Assembly (NCBI GenBank): GCA_017794945.1 | Contig: CP051239.1 | Coordinates: 1,364,001 to 1,428,000, forward strand | DNA length: 64,000 bases | From: Alcanivorax sp. | Lineage (GTDB): Bacteria; Pseudomonadota; Gammaproteobacteria; Pseudomonadales; Alcanivoracaceae | Direction: 5' to 3' | Shown here: positions 8,506 through 18,100 of the stretch, one piece after another | Layout: each line of letters opens with the position of its first letter | How positions within the stretch are numbered: the first letter of the stretch is position 1 | Program-made: the position numbers and the translations under genes | The notes under the pieces: model-generated | Seen by the model: only the letters and a program-made list of their open reading frames with translations | The model's database searches: none | What the model was told of the DNA's origin: nothing

Positions 8506-10815
8506 TTACTCGGAGCGGTCGGCGGACGGGCCGTTGCCCGGCTGGGTGTCCACCACACGCTCGTCGCCGAGCATGCGCACGTTGGCCGGCGGCGCCTTGC
8601 CGTCGCGGTCCTCGCCGAAGTACAGCGTGGTATGCGGGAACGGAATCTCGATACCGGCCTTGTCGAAGTAGATCTTCACCAGACGGTTGTAGGCACGGCC
8701 CACGGCCCACTGCATACCCGGCGCGGCCTTGATGACCACGCGGATATTCACCGAGCTGTCGGCCAGGGCGGTGACGCCGGCCACCGTCATCGGTGCCAGG
8801 ATGTTGTCCTTGTGCGGACCTTCCTTGAGCTCCTCGAAGGCGGCTTCCAGCTGAACGATGGCATCGTCGATGCTCTCGCGATAGGCAATGCCGTACTCGC
8901 CCACATGGTTGCCGTACTCGCGGGTAAAGTTGGAGACCGCGTCCACCGAGGAGAACGGAACAATGTGGTAGGTACCCGCCAGGTCTCGCAGCGCCACCGA
9001 GCGGATGCCGACCCGCTCGACCGTGCCGGAGTTGCTGCCGGCGGTGACGAAGTCACCGGTGTTCATGGCGTTTTCGAGCTGGATGAAGACCCCGGTGATC
9101 ACATCCTGGACCAGCTTCTGGGCACCGAAACCAATGGCCAGACCCAGCACACCGGCGCCGGCGATCAGCGGGCCGATGTTAATGCCGATTTCCGCCAGCA
9201 CGATCATCAGGGTCATGATGATGATGGCGATAGCCAGGGTGGTGTGGAACAGCCCCATCAGCGTATTGGCGCGGGCCACGGTGGCCGGGTCAGCACCTTC
9301 GGCCGGAGTCAGCTTGTGCTCCAACAGGCTGGCGATACCGATCCAGACGGCCGCGGCGACCGCCAGAATCACCAGGATATGGATCACCACGCCGACCGTC
9401 TGCGCGCCCGCGGCGGTGGCGTACCAGGCCGCCAGGTCATACACCTCCCAGGCGTCCAGCGACAGGATCACCACCAGCGCCAGAATCAGAGCGCGGATCA
9501 CTTTCAGCCCGGTGGGCACGTAGGTGTTCACCCTGGCCTGCAAACGCGGCAGCTTTTCGTTCACCCGCTCGGAGAACTGGATTTCCTTGCCGATCAACTG
9601 CGTCAGCACCACCGAAACCAACAGACCGACACCGACGTAGATCAGGGTTTCCAGGGTCGCCATGGCAACGTACGGCAGCGCCGCTTCCGGGTTGATCACG
9701 GTCACCGCGAACACCATCAGTGCATAGGCCAGCGCGGCCAGATGCCAAAGGCGGGCACTGACGCCCAGCGCCACCCGACCGGGGCCCGTGGTCTGGTCGG
9801 CTTTGTCCAGCAGCCGGTCACGGATCACGGTGCGCTTCTTGAGGATCACCACCACGGCGTAGAGCAGCGCCAGCAGCATCACCAGGGTGCCCACGGCCGT
9901 GCCCAGCACGGTGGACATGTGGAAATTGAGAATCGGCACCAGAACCAGCATGCCGTAGCCGATGAAACCGGTCAGATTGGCCAGGAAACGGTTGGCGTAG
10001 CGGGCCTGACCGGCGCCCACCGGTATCAGCCGCAGGCCTTCGTAACCGGAGGAGAACATCATCCGCAGGGCGGCCTTGACCAGCTCCACCACCAGGAAGG
10101 CGTTCAGGAACAGCGCCAGACGGGTGGCGTCGGCATTGACTTCGTTCACCAGCAACGAAGACACAAAGCCGCCGGCCACGTAGGCCAGCGCCACCACGAT
10201 CACGTCCACCAGAGCGGCCACCGCCACGGCGACGATGGTGCGCAACATGGCGAACTTCTCCGAGCCGCGCTGGGCCCAGGCACTGAACGACCGGAAAGCC
10301 GGCGAGGCGATGGCACGCAGTACGAAGAACACCACGAAGGTGGCGATCACCAGAATCCCCAGATTGACCGCCGCGGCGCCCACTTCCTGCAGGTTCACCT
10401 CAGCGGCCACCGCCTCGTCGGCGCGCGCCTGACCGGCGCCCACCAAACCACCCAGAGCAGCCCCGAGAGCGGCGAACTGGTCGCCCATATTGGTGGCGAG
10501 ATTACCGGTGGTGGCGGCCATGCGACGGGCGAAGGACACCTCTTCCGGCTTCTGTTCACTGGGGGATTCGGCGGCGATCTGTTCCGCCGGGACCGCGCCG
10601 TCCTCCTGGACGTTGGCGCGGGCGGCCTGAAGAGCCCGCAGCTCCTCGATCAGAGCGTTGCGCGAGGATTCGTCCTCGATCAGATCCGCCAGGGTGCCGT
10701 AGGCGGGATCACTCTCGGCCCCGGCCTCCTGGGCGAAAGACGGCGCCGCCAGCAGCAGCATGATCAGGGACAACAGACCGGCTAGGGCCGTGGACGTGAG
10801 ACGGTGTAAAGGCAC
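8506..10815 (-). CDS. Large MscS-family mechanosensitive ion channel
   Basis: A 769-residue exported, multi-pass inner-membrane channel. A signal peptide (PLHRLTSTALAGLLSLIMLLLAAPSFA) is followed by a periplasmic helical region (about 25-130) and then roughly ten hydrophobic segments. The C-terminal MscS core has the pore helix GAGVLGLAIGFGAQKLVQDV, the beta domain and the cytoplasmic alpha/beta domain ending in GIEIPFPHTTLYFG. Family members release solutes on hypo-osmotic shock. The GTG at 10815 was chosen because AAGGAGGAG lies just upstream; an ATG 18 codons earlier would place a charged stretch before the signal peptide. The architecture resembles the longer YbdG/YbiO-type paralogues more than E. 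coli MscS (286 residues). Confidence 0.88.
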   Translation of the reverse strand: MPLHRLTSTALAGLLSLIMLLLAAPSFAQEAGAESDPAYGTLADLIEDESSRNALIEELRALQAARANVQEDGAVPAEQIAAESPSEQKPEEVSFARRMAATTGNLATNMGDQFAALGAALGGLVGAGQARADEAVAAEVNLQEVGAAAVNLGILVIATFVVFFVLRAIASPAFRSFSAWAQRGSEKFAMLRTIVAVAVAALVDVIVVALAYVAGGFVSSLLVNEVNADATRLALFLNAFLVVELVKAALRMMFSSGYEGLRLIPVGAGQARYANRFLANLTGFIGYGMLVLVPILNFHMSTVLGTAVGTLVMLLALLYAVVVILKKRTVIRDRLLDKADQTTGPGRVALGVSARLWHLAALAYALMVFAVTVINPEAALPYVAMATLETLIYVGVGLLVSVVLTQLIGKEIQFSERVNEKLPRLQARVNTYVPTGLKVIRALILALVVILSLDAWEVYDLAAWYATAAGAQTVGVVIHILVILAVAAAVWIGIASLLEHKLTPAEGADPATVARANTLMGLFHTTLAIAIIIMTLMIVLAEIGINIGPLIAGAGVLGLAIGFGAQKLVQDVITGVFIQLENAMNTGDFVTAGSNSGTVERVGIRSVALRDLAGTYHIVPFSSVDAVSNFTREYGNHVGEYGIAYRESIDDAIVQLEAAFEELKEGPHKDNILAPMTVAGVTALADSSVNIRVVIKAAPGMQWAVGRAYNRLVKIYFDKAGIEIPFPHTTLYFGEDRDGKAPPANVRMLGDERVVDTQPGNGPSADRSE

Positions 10816-10995
10816 GCTCTCCTCCTTTTGAATCAGTGCGCGAGGCCACCGTACGCTAAAGGGTCGCACGGCATTAATGCGTGAAGACTACGACAAGACA
10901 GCGCTCGAATCGACGCCACCGGCGGGGTTATAACAAGAATTCAACGAGATTGACCCAAACTACGGGCGGGCGCGGTCAGGCCGGCCAACGGCGTC

Positions 10996-11015
10996 GTTTG
11001 ACTGTTACATCAAAC
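10996..11015. promoter_or_regulatory. Candidate operator upstream of the hydrolase-SDR fusion
   Basis: GTTTGA, an 8-nt spacer and TCAAAC form a perfect inverted repeat 46 nt before the ATG at 11062. It lies in the 246-bp region between two divergent genes. The binding protein is unknown; the nearby MerR-family protein is one candidate. Confidence 0.4.
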
Positions 11016-11061
11016 GGTGTAAACGTTTCCTTTTAAAGCAGGTCCGACGAGAGACAACCCC

Positions 11062-12798
11062 ATGGAACAGTGGCATCACCGCACCGTGATTCGCGACGGC
11101 ATCAATCTGGCGACCCGCCGGCGGGGCAACCCGGACGGCCCGGCGGTGCTGTTCGTGCACGGCTATCCGGACAACGGCGACGTCTGGGACGCGGTGGCCG
11201 AAGCACTCGGCGACGACTATCACCTGATCACCTATGACGTGCGCGGCGCCGGCGCGTCCTCCTCGCCGCGCGGCCGCCAGGCCTACCGCCTGGAAGAACT
11301 GCGCGACGACCTGTTCGCGGTGATTGACGCGCTGAGCCCGGGCCGGCCGGTGCATCTGGTGGGCCACGACTGGGGTTCGATCCAGGCCTGGGAGGCGGTC
11401 ACGGAACCGGGGGCGGAAAAGCGCATCGCCTCCTACACCAGTTTGTCCGGGCCTTGTCTGGATCATATCGGCCATAACCTGCGCGCCACCGGCGCCGGCG
11501 ATCTGACGGCGAGCCTGCGGCAGCTGGCGAAAAGCTGGTACATCGGCGCCTTCCATATTCCCGCCCTGGCCCCGATGGCCTGGAAACTGGGCCTTGGCGA
11601 CGCCTGGCCCGATCTGCTCAAACGCACCGAAGGCGTCAGCGCCCCAATCAGCGCCACCCAGACCCGTGACGGCGCCCAGGGCGTGGCGCTCTACCGGGCC
11701 AACATGGTGCCGCGCCTGCTGAACCCCCGGGAGCGGCGCACCACGGTGCCGGTGCAGCTGCTGGTGGCACGCCGCGACCGCTATGTGGGGCCGGCGCTAC
11801 TGGACAGCGTGGCGTCCTGGACCGGCCAGTTATGGCGCCGGGAGCTGAACACCGGCCATTGGGGTCCGTTGCTCGGCCATGCACCATTGACGGCCCGCTA
11901 CCTGAAAGCCTTTATCGCCCACATCGAAGGCGCGCCCGCCGACGCGGCCCTGCAGCGGGCCCGGGTGACCGCCGGCGACGGGCCGGACAGCGGCAAGCTG
12001 GTGGTGATCACCGGCGCGGGGTCCGGTATCGGCGAGCAAACGGCGCTGGCGTTCGGCGCCCGGGGCGCCACCGTGCTGTGCACCGACATCGACCCGGACT
12101 CCGCCGCCCGCACCGCGCGCAAGATCCAGGACGCCGGCGGCAAGGCCCTGAGCCGCAAGACCGACGTCAGCAACAGCCGCTCCATGGAAGCGCTGGCGCG
12201 CCATGTGGACAACGAGCTGGGCGCCCCGGACGTGGTCGTCAACAACGCCGGCATCGGCCTGGCCGGCCCGCTGCTGGACACCACCGTACAGGACTGGAAG
12301 CAGGTGCTGGACGTGAACCTGTGGGGCGTGATTCACGGCTGCCGGCTGTTCGCCCGGCAGATGGTGGACCAGGCCAAGAGCGGCCACATCGTCAACGTGT
12401 CCTCGGCGTCCGCCTATCTGCCGTCCCGGGCACTGCCCGCCTACGCCACCAGCAAATCCGCGGTGCTGATGCTGACGGAATGCCTGCGCGCGGAACTGGC
12501 CGACCAGGGCATCGGTGTTTCCGCGATCTGTCCCGGCCTCATCGACACCCCGATTACCGGGCGCGCCCGCTTCGTCGGCGTCGACGACGACGAGCAGACG
12601 CGGCGCCGCGACGCCGCCCAGCGGCTGTATCATAAACGCGGCTTCACCGCCGACCGGGTGGCACGCGCCATCGTCGATGCGGTGCAGGGCAACCGCGCCG
12701 AGGTGCCGGTCAGCGTGGAGGCCACCGGCATGCGTCTGATCGGCCGCTGGGCACCCGGGCTGGCCCGCCGCCTGGCGCGCCTCGACGTGACACCGTGA
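11062..12798 (+). CDS. Alpha/beta-hydrolase (epoxide-hydrolase-like) fused to short-chain dehydrogenase, EphD-like
   Basis: A 578-residue fusion. Residues 1-300 are an alpha/beta hydrolase with the epoxide-hydrolase HGYP motif at 33-36, the nucleophile elbow GHDWG with Asp103, and a likely catalytic His266 (TGHWG). An Asp nucleophile suggests an epoxide hydrolase or dehalogenase rather than an esterase. Residues 313-578 are a classical SDR: TGAGSGIG at 317-324, NNAG at 394-397, Tyr461 and Lys465. Mycobacterial EphD has the same order and size. The substrate here is unknown; an oxidised lipid or alkane product is plausible given alkB nearby. The MerR-family gene follows after 46 bp. Confidence 0.88.
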   Translation: MEQWHHRTVIRDGINLATRRRGNPDGPAVLFVHGYPDNGDVWDAVAEALGDDYHLITYDVRGAGASSSPRGRQAYRLEELRDDLFAVIDALSPGRPVHLVGHDWGSIQAWEAVTEPGAEKRIASYTSLSGPCLDHIGHNLRATGAGDLTASLRQLAKSWYIGAFHIPALAPMAWKLGLGDAWPDLLKRTEGVSAPISATQTRDGAQGVALYRANMVPRLLNPRERRTTVPVQLLVARRDRYVGPALLDSVASWTGQLWRRELNTGHWGPLLGHAPLTARYLKAFIAHIEGAPADAALQRARVTAGDGPDSGKLVVITGAGSGIGEQTALAFGARGATVLCTDIDPDSAARTARKIQDAGGKALSRKTDVSNSRSMEALARHVDNELGAPDVVVNNAGIGLAGPLLDTTVQDWKQVLDVNLWGVIHGCRLFARQMVDQAKSGHIVNVSSASAYLPSRALPAYATSKSAVLMLTECLRAELADQGIGVSAICPGLIDTPITGRARFVGVDDDEQTRRRDAAQRLYHKRGFTADRVARAIVDAVQGNRAEVPVSVEATGMRLIGRWAPGLARRLARLDVTP

Positions 12799-12844
12799 CC
12801 GGCATCCGTGGCACCCGGCCGGCAACCGGTCTATCATCGCGCTC

Positions 12845-13687
12845 ATGACTTCTTCACGGAAATCCCCGGCGGCGATTCTACGCCGCCTCAAACAAAGCGC
12901 GCCCGACGGTAAAGGCGAACTCCCGGAACTGGAAAAACGCCAGGAATTCACCATCGACCAGTTGGCGCGCGAAGCCGGCTCCACGGTGCGCAACGTGCGC
13001 GCCTATCAGGACCGGGGCCTGCTGCCGCCGCCGGAAAAGCGCGGCCGTACCGGCATTTACACCGATGTGCATCTGGCCCGGCTGAAGATCATCGGCGCGC
13101 TGCTGGAGCGCGGCTACACGCTCAACAACATCCGCGATCTGCTCAGCGCCTGGGAACAGGGCCGCGACCTGAACGACATTCTCGGGCTGGAGGTGGCGGT
13201 GACCTCCTGGCAGAACCCGGAGGTCCCCTCCTACAAGGACTATCAGGACCTGATCGACGATTTCGGCGAGGACATCACCCCGGAGGTGATGACCAAGGCG
13301 GTGTCGCTGGGCTATATGATCCCCGAGGGCATGCGCCTGCGCGTGCCCTACCCGCGCATCTACAACGCCGGCAAGGAACTGGTGGAAAACGGCGTGCCCC
13401 TGGACGCGGTGCTCACCCATGTGCGGCTGGTGCGCCAGGAAGTGGACAAGCTCGCCGAGCGCTTTATCGACATGATCGTCGAGCACCTGGTGGACGAGAA
13501 ATACGGCCCCAACAGCCTGCCCGAGGGCGAGGACGTGGCGCGCCTGGCGGAGTTCATCACCCGCATCCGGCCGCTCGCCGAGGCGGTGGTCAACGACGAG
13601 CTGGGCCGGGTGTTGGAGAAGAGCATCAACAAGGTGCTGGTGGACCGGCTCGAAAACGTGCTGGCGCACCTGGAAAAGCACCACTAG
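12845..13687 (+). CDS. MerR-family transcriptional regulator
   Basis: A 280-residue regulator. A disordered N-terminal 35 residues precede the winged-helix MerR domain (FTIDQLAREAGSTVRNVRAYQDRGLLPPPEKRGRTGIY, about 35-70, then HLARLKIIGALLERGYTLNNI). The long C-terminal half is helical, without a cysteine metal site, so the effector is more likely organic. No ribosome site precedes the ATG, but TATCAT lies 7 nt before it (12832-12837), consistent with a leaderless transcript. It sits between the hydrolase-SDR fusion and the convergent alkB and could regulate either; this is inference from position only. Confidence 0.88.
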   Translation: MTSSRKSPAAILRRLKQSAPDGKGELPELEKRQEFTIDQLAREAGSTVRNVRAYQDRGLLPPPEKRGRTGIYTDVHLARLKIIGALLERGYTLNNIRDLLSAWEQGRDLNDILGLEVAVTSWQNPEVPSYKDYQDLIDDFGEDITPEVMTKAVSLGYMIPEGMRLRVPYPRIYNAGKELVENGVPLDAVLTHVRLVRQEVDKLAERFIDMIVEHLVDEKYGPNSLPEGEDVARLAEFITRIRPLAEAVVNDELGRVLEKSINKVLVDRLENVLAHLEKHH

Positions 13688-13715
13688 AACGACCCACCCT
13701 CTCTGGAATCCCGCC

Positions 13716-13759
13716 GGCAAGCTTTGCTTGCCTTTCGCGGGCGGGGCCCGCTCCCACAG
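13716..13759. repeat. REP-like two-hairpin element, copy 2
   Basis: GGCAAGC-TTT-GCTTGCC (13716-13732), a TTTC spacer, GCGGGC-GGG-GCCCGC (13737-13751) and TCCCACAG. It has the same layout and the same second stem as 8415-8459, but the first stem differs at compensating positions. It lies between the convergent MerR-family and alkB genes and may help end both transcripts. Confidence 0.75.
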
Positions 13760-13768
13760 GGCCCGCGG

Positions 13769-14917
13769 TCAGGAGTATTGCGCGATCACCCGTTCGCGGA
13801 TTGAGGGTTTGATGTTGGCCCGGCGCATGTCGCCGTCATAGTGCGCCACCACGCGGTGGTCCATCACCCGGAACCACAGTGGCGGCACCCAGGCCAGCAG
13901 AATCATCGACGCGTAGCCGCCGGGCAACTGCGGTGATTCGTCGAAGTGCCGCAGCGCCTGGTAGCTGCGCGTCGGGTAGGCATGGTGGTCGGAGTGACGC
14001 TGCAGCTGATACAGAAAGATGTTGGTCACCCGCCGGTTGGAGTTCCAGGAGTGCTCCGGCCGGCACCGTTCATAGCGTCCGCTTTCCTTCTTCTGCCGCA
14101 ACAGGCCGTAGTGCTCCAGATAGTTCACCACCTCCAGCAACTGGAAGCCGAACAGGCTCTGGATAATCAGAAACGGCAATACCGCCCAACCCAGCCAGAC
14201 GATGAGCGCGCCCCATAACAGCACCGAGATTCCCCAGGCCTGCAGGTTGTCATTGCGCCAGTGCCACACCGATTTGCCCTGGCGCTCCAGGCGCTGCTTC
14301 TCCAGGTGCCAGGCGGATTGGAGGCTGCCCAGCACGGTGCGCGGCAGAAATTCCCAGAACGTCTCACCGAAACGGGAAGAGGCCGGATCCTCCGGCGTGG
14401 ACACCCGCACATGGTGGCCACGGTTGTGCTCGACGAAGAAGTGCCCGTAGAACACCGGCGCCAGCGCCAGCTTGGCGAGCCATTTTTCCAGGCGGTCGTT
14501 CTTGTGGCCGAGCTCGTGGCCGGTATTGATGGCGATGCCGGTGGCGCAACCGGTGGAGATCGCCAGCCCCAGGTAGCTGTACCAGGGCAGGGCCCAGGTA
14601 CCGGCCACCCAGGCGGCATAGACGAAGGCGCCGTAGAGCATCGGCACCGAGATATAGACCGCATAGCGGTAGTAGCGGTCGTTCTCCAGCTCGCCGACCC
14701 TGTCCTCCGGCGGGTTGGCGGTTTCCTCGCCGAGGATCACGTCGAACAGGGGAATCACCCCGAACACGAACAGAAACCCGAACCACCACATCAGCGGCCA
14801 GCCGGTGAGTTGGACCATAAGCACCGCGCCCACCGGCAACAGCATGGTGAGGGTGCTCAATAGCCACCAATAACGGCGGGTGTCCCGCCATTCCGTATTC
14901 ATCGCCGCCGTATTCAT
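13769..14917 (-). CDS. alkB: Alkane 1-monooxygenase AlkB
   Basis: A 382-residue integral-membrane di-iron alkane hydroxylase. It converts medium-chain n-alkanes to 1-alkanols using electrons from rubredoxin. All histidine boxes are present: HELGHK (134-139), EHNRGHH (163-169), the AlkB signature NYLEHYG (265-271) and LQRHSDHH (305-312). About six membrane segments are visible. The ATG at 14917 has AGGAGG 8 nt upstream; a second ATG five codons in is possible. No rubredoxin, rubredoxin reductase or alcohol dehydrogenase gene is adjacent, so it resembles the stand-alone alkB genes of Alcanivorax rather than a full alk operon. Confidence 0.97.
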   Translation of the reverse strand: MNTAAMNTEWRDTRRYWWLLSTLTMLLPVGAVLMVQLTGWPLMWWFGFLFVFGVIPLFDVILGEETANPPEDRVGELENDRYYRYAVYISVPMLYGAFVYAAWVAGTWALPWYSYLGLAISTGCATGIAINTGHELGHKNDRLEKWLAKLALAPVFYGHFFVEHNRGHHVRVSTPEDPASSRFGETFWEFLPRTVLGSLQSAWHLEKQRLERQGKSVWHWRNDNLQAWGISVLLWGALIVWLGWAVLPFLIIQSLFGFQLLEVVNYLEHYGLLRQKKESGRYERCRPEHSWNSNRRVTNIFLYQLQRHSDHHAYPTRSYQALRHFDESPQLPGGYASMILLAWVPPLWFRVMDHRVVAHYDGDMRRANIKPSIRERVIAQYS

Positions 14918-14951
14918 GTTGTTATCCTCCTGGCCGGCCTTTGGTTATTTC

Positions 14952-14981
14952 ATCATCAAACCCGCCATTGAACACTGTCAA
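14952..14981 (-). promoter_or_regulatory. Possible alkB promoter
   Basis: On the minus strand, TTGACA (14981-14976) is followed after 18 nt by GATGAT (14957-14952). The -35 box is perfect and the -10 box matches 4 of 6. It is about 35 nt before the alkB start, in the 200-bp region shared with the divergent acylase gene. Confidence 0.35.
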
Positions 14982-15117
14982 TATGAAAGCCGTTGCTTTT
15001 TAACCGGCAGGTAGCATTTCGCTGGCTTTTTGTAGCTTCGCCTCCCGAGAATTGAACCATCGTGCCAATCTGGCGATGAACCCCTACACCTTCATAAAAC
15101 AATAACCGGGAGGCGGT

Positions 15118-18100
15118 ATGATTCATCGACTGATGCTCAGCGTGTTGCTGGCCCTTTTTCTCAGCGCTTGCGGAGGTGGCGGCGGCAGCGACGGCGGCGG
15201 CGACCCCAGCCCCAATAACCCGGCCCCGCAACCAGAGCCTGAACCGGAAGAGCCCTCCGAGCCAACCCTGCCCGAACAGCGGCCGTCCCAGGTCAGCGCG
15301 CCGTTTGCCGACTACGGCCGGGTGCTCAACATCCTGCCCCCCGGGCAGGACGACAACGGCGGCCTGAGCAATCTCACCGCCGATATTCCCGGCCTGTCCG
15401 ACCTGATCAGCACGCTGCTCGACGACCTGGTGGCGGAAACCGGCCTGGTGCCGGCGCTCAGCAAAGAGCCGCATTTCGACGACCAGCTGGACCTGTACGA
15501 CGCTCTGGTACGCAGCCCGGAAGACCTCACCGACGGCGAGCTCGGCGACTACTTCAAGGACGCGCCGCTGTTGGCACCGGACGCCGGCGACTGGGAGAGC
15601 GAGATCACGGTGGCCGCGGGCAACCGCAGCGTGGCGATCAAGCGCGACCGCTTCGGCGTGCCGCATATCTTCGGCGACAGCCGCCCCGACGCCCTGTTCG
15701 GCACCGGCTACGTGACCGCCGCCGACCGCCTTTTCCTCCTGGACGTGCTGCGCCGCGCCGGACGCGGTGAGCTGTCCAAGTTCCTGGGGCCGGCGGACTT
15801 CTCCTTCGACCGCGATATCGCGGTGGACGCCCCCTACCGGGAAGAGGACCGCACCAAACAAATCGCCAACGCCATCGCCCGCTTTGGCGACGACGGCGCG
15901 CAGATCTATCAGGACGCCGTGCACTACGTGGCCGGCCTGAACAAGTACGTGGAAGACGTGCAAAGCGGCCTGCTCAAAGCGCCCATTGAGTACGTGGGTC
16001 TGGGCGTGCAACTGGAACCCTTCGTGATCGAGGACGTGGTGGCCATCGCCACCCTGATCCAGGGCATCTTCGCCGGTGGCGGCGGCGGCGAGCACGACAA
16101 CGTGCTGCTTTTGCAGGCGCTGCGCGAGCAAACCGGCTCCGACCAGGCCGCCTGTGAGCTGTGGCGCGACCTGCGCCACGCCACCGACGGCGAATCCTCG
16201 GTGACCACGGAGCGGCGCTTCGCCACCCAGTCGCCGCCGGACATCGACGAAACCCTCTGTCCGCTGTCCGGTGAGCTGGCCGGTCGCTTCCCGGGCGCGG
16301 TGCTGTTCGACGCCGGCTCCTTCCAGAGCTACCAGCCGCTGACCACCGCGCCCTGCGGGCGTCCCGGCCAACCCACCTGCCCCACCGCGATCGGCAATGT
16401 GCCGGCCCTGCCCGGCACCGGCGCCGTGGGCGGTTTACTGGATGCGGTCGGCGAATTGCTCGGCGGCCTGCTGTCACTGGCGTCGTCCGACCTGACGGAC
16501 GGCGAACCGACCCTGGCGGCCCGCTGGGCGCGGGTCACCATTGAGATGGACAAACTGTGGCGCGACGCCCCCGAACCCACCGCCCTGCCGGGCAAGCTCA
16601 GCGACGCCCAGCGGCTGGCGGTGCGCGAGCGGGTGGGCCATTTGGCCCGGGGCGTGGCGGGCCTGCGCGACGGCTTCCCCAACGCCATTTCCAACGCCCT
16701 GCTTCTCAACGCGGAACACAGCGCCAGCGGCCGGCCGCTGGCGGTGTTCGGCCCGCAAACCAGCTACTTCGTGCCCCAGCTGCTGCTGGAAATGTCGGTG
16801 CACGGCGGCGACATCAACACCCGCGGCATGACGTTCACCGGCCTGCCCTATGTGGTGATCGGGCGCGGCCCGGATTTCGCCTGGAGCGCCACCTCCGGCA
16901 GCTCCGACCTGACCGATGTGCGGGTGGTGCGGCTGTGCCAGCCCGCCGAAGCCCCGGCCCACGGGGAAGGCGGCTATCAGGTGGGCGGCCAATGCCGGCC
17001 GTTCGATGTCATCGACGACAGCTGGGCGGCGCGCTGGAACCTGGCGGTACCCACCGACGATCCCGCCACCATCGGCCAGAACGTGGCGGTGCAGCGCCGG
17101 GTGATCCGCACCGCCGAGTACGGTCCGGTGATCGGCTTCGCCACCGTGGCCGGCCAGCCGGTGGCGCTGACCCGTCAGCGCAGCACCTATTTCGCCGAGC
17201 TGGATACCGCGCTGCCGTTCCTGCAAGCGACCCGCAACGACGTCCACGACGTACGCAGCTTCCAGGAGGTGTTCAACAATACCACCGGCAGCTTCAACTG
17301 GTTCTATATCGACGACCGCGACATCGCCTTTTTCCATTCCGGGCTCTATCCGCACCGCGCCGCCGGCGTGCATCCGGAGCTGCCCAGCTGGGGCAACGGC
17401 CAGTTCGACTGGCAGGGCTTCATCGACCTGGAAGCCCACCCCAACGACGCCAACCCGGAACGCGGCTACCTGGCCAGTTGGAACAACCGCCCGGCGCGTG
17501 ACTGGTGGGCGGCCGACGCCAACGCCACCTACAGCTCCGCCCACCGCAACGACATGCTCGATGTGCGCCTGCGGGATCTGGTGCAACAGGGCAACGTGAC
17601 TCGGGCCAATATGGTCGAAGCCATGGGCGACGCCGCGGTGGTCGATCTGCGCGGCCAGGAAGTGCTGCCCAAGGCCTTGGCGCTGTTGCAAAGCACGCCG
17701 GTCACCGGCGACGAGGCGTCGGTGGTGGCGATGATGCAGGCCTGGGTGGACGGCGGCGCCTACCGGCGCGACCGGGACGGCGACGGCGAATACGACGCCC
17801 AGGCGGAAGTGGCGCTGATGGACGCCTGGTACACACGTATGATCGAGACGCTGCTGCCGCAGGTCACCGCCCTGGAAGATACGGGCACCGGCAATGTGTC
17901 GCTGGTGGGCCGCGACAATGCGCCCGGCGCCGGCGGCTCGGCCTACCAGAACGGCTACTACGGCTACCTGGAGCGAGTACTGGAGCAGGCCCTGGGCGAC
18001 AGCGCGCAGCCCTACCAGCGGCTGCGCTGCGCCGGCAGCGACACGGAGGAAGCCTGCCGCGCCGCCCTGGGCGAAAGCCTGACGCTGGCCCTGGACGATC

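Noticed and set aside
8632-10785. 717-codon plus-strand open frame opposite the MscS-family gene
   Set aside because: Antisense shadow with low-complexity His/Gln/Asp composition; the minus strand encodes a clear channel with a ribosome site.
14918-15117. Sigma-54 or AlkS-type promoter for alkB
   Set aside because: No GG-N10-GC pair at -24/-12 spacing was found; a sigma-70-like TTGACA is the better, though weak, candidate.
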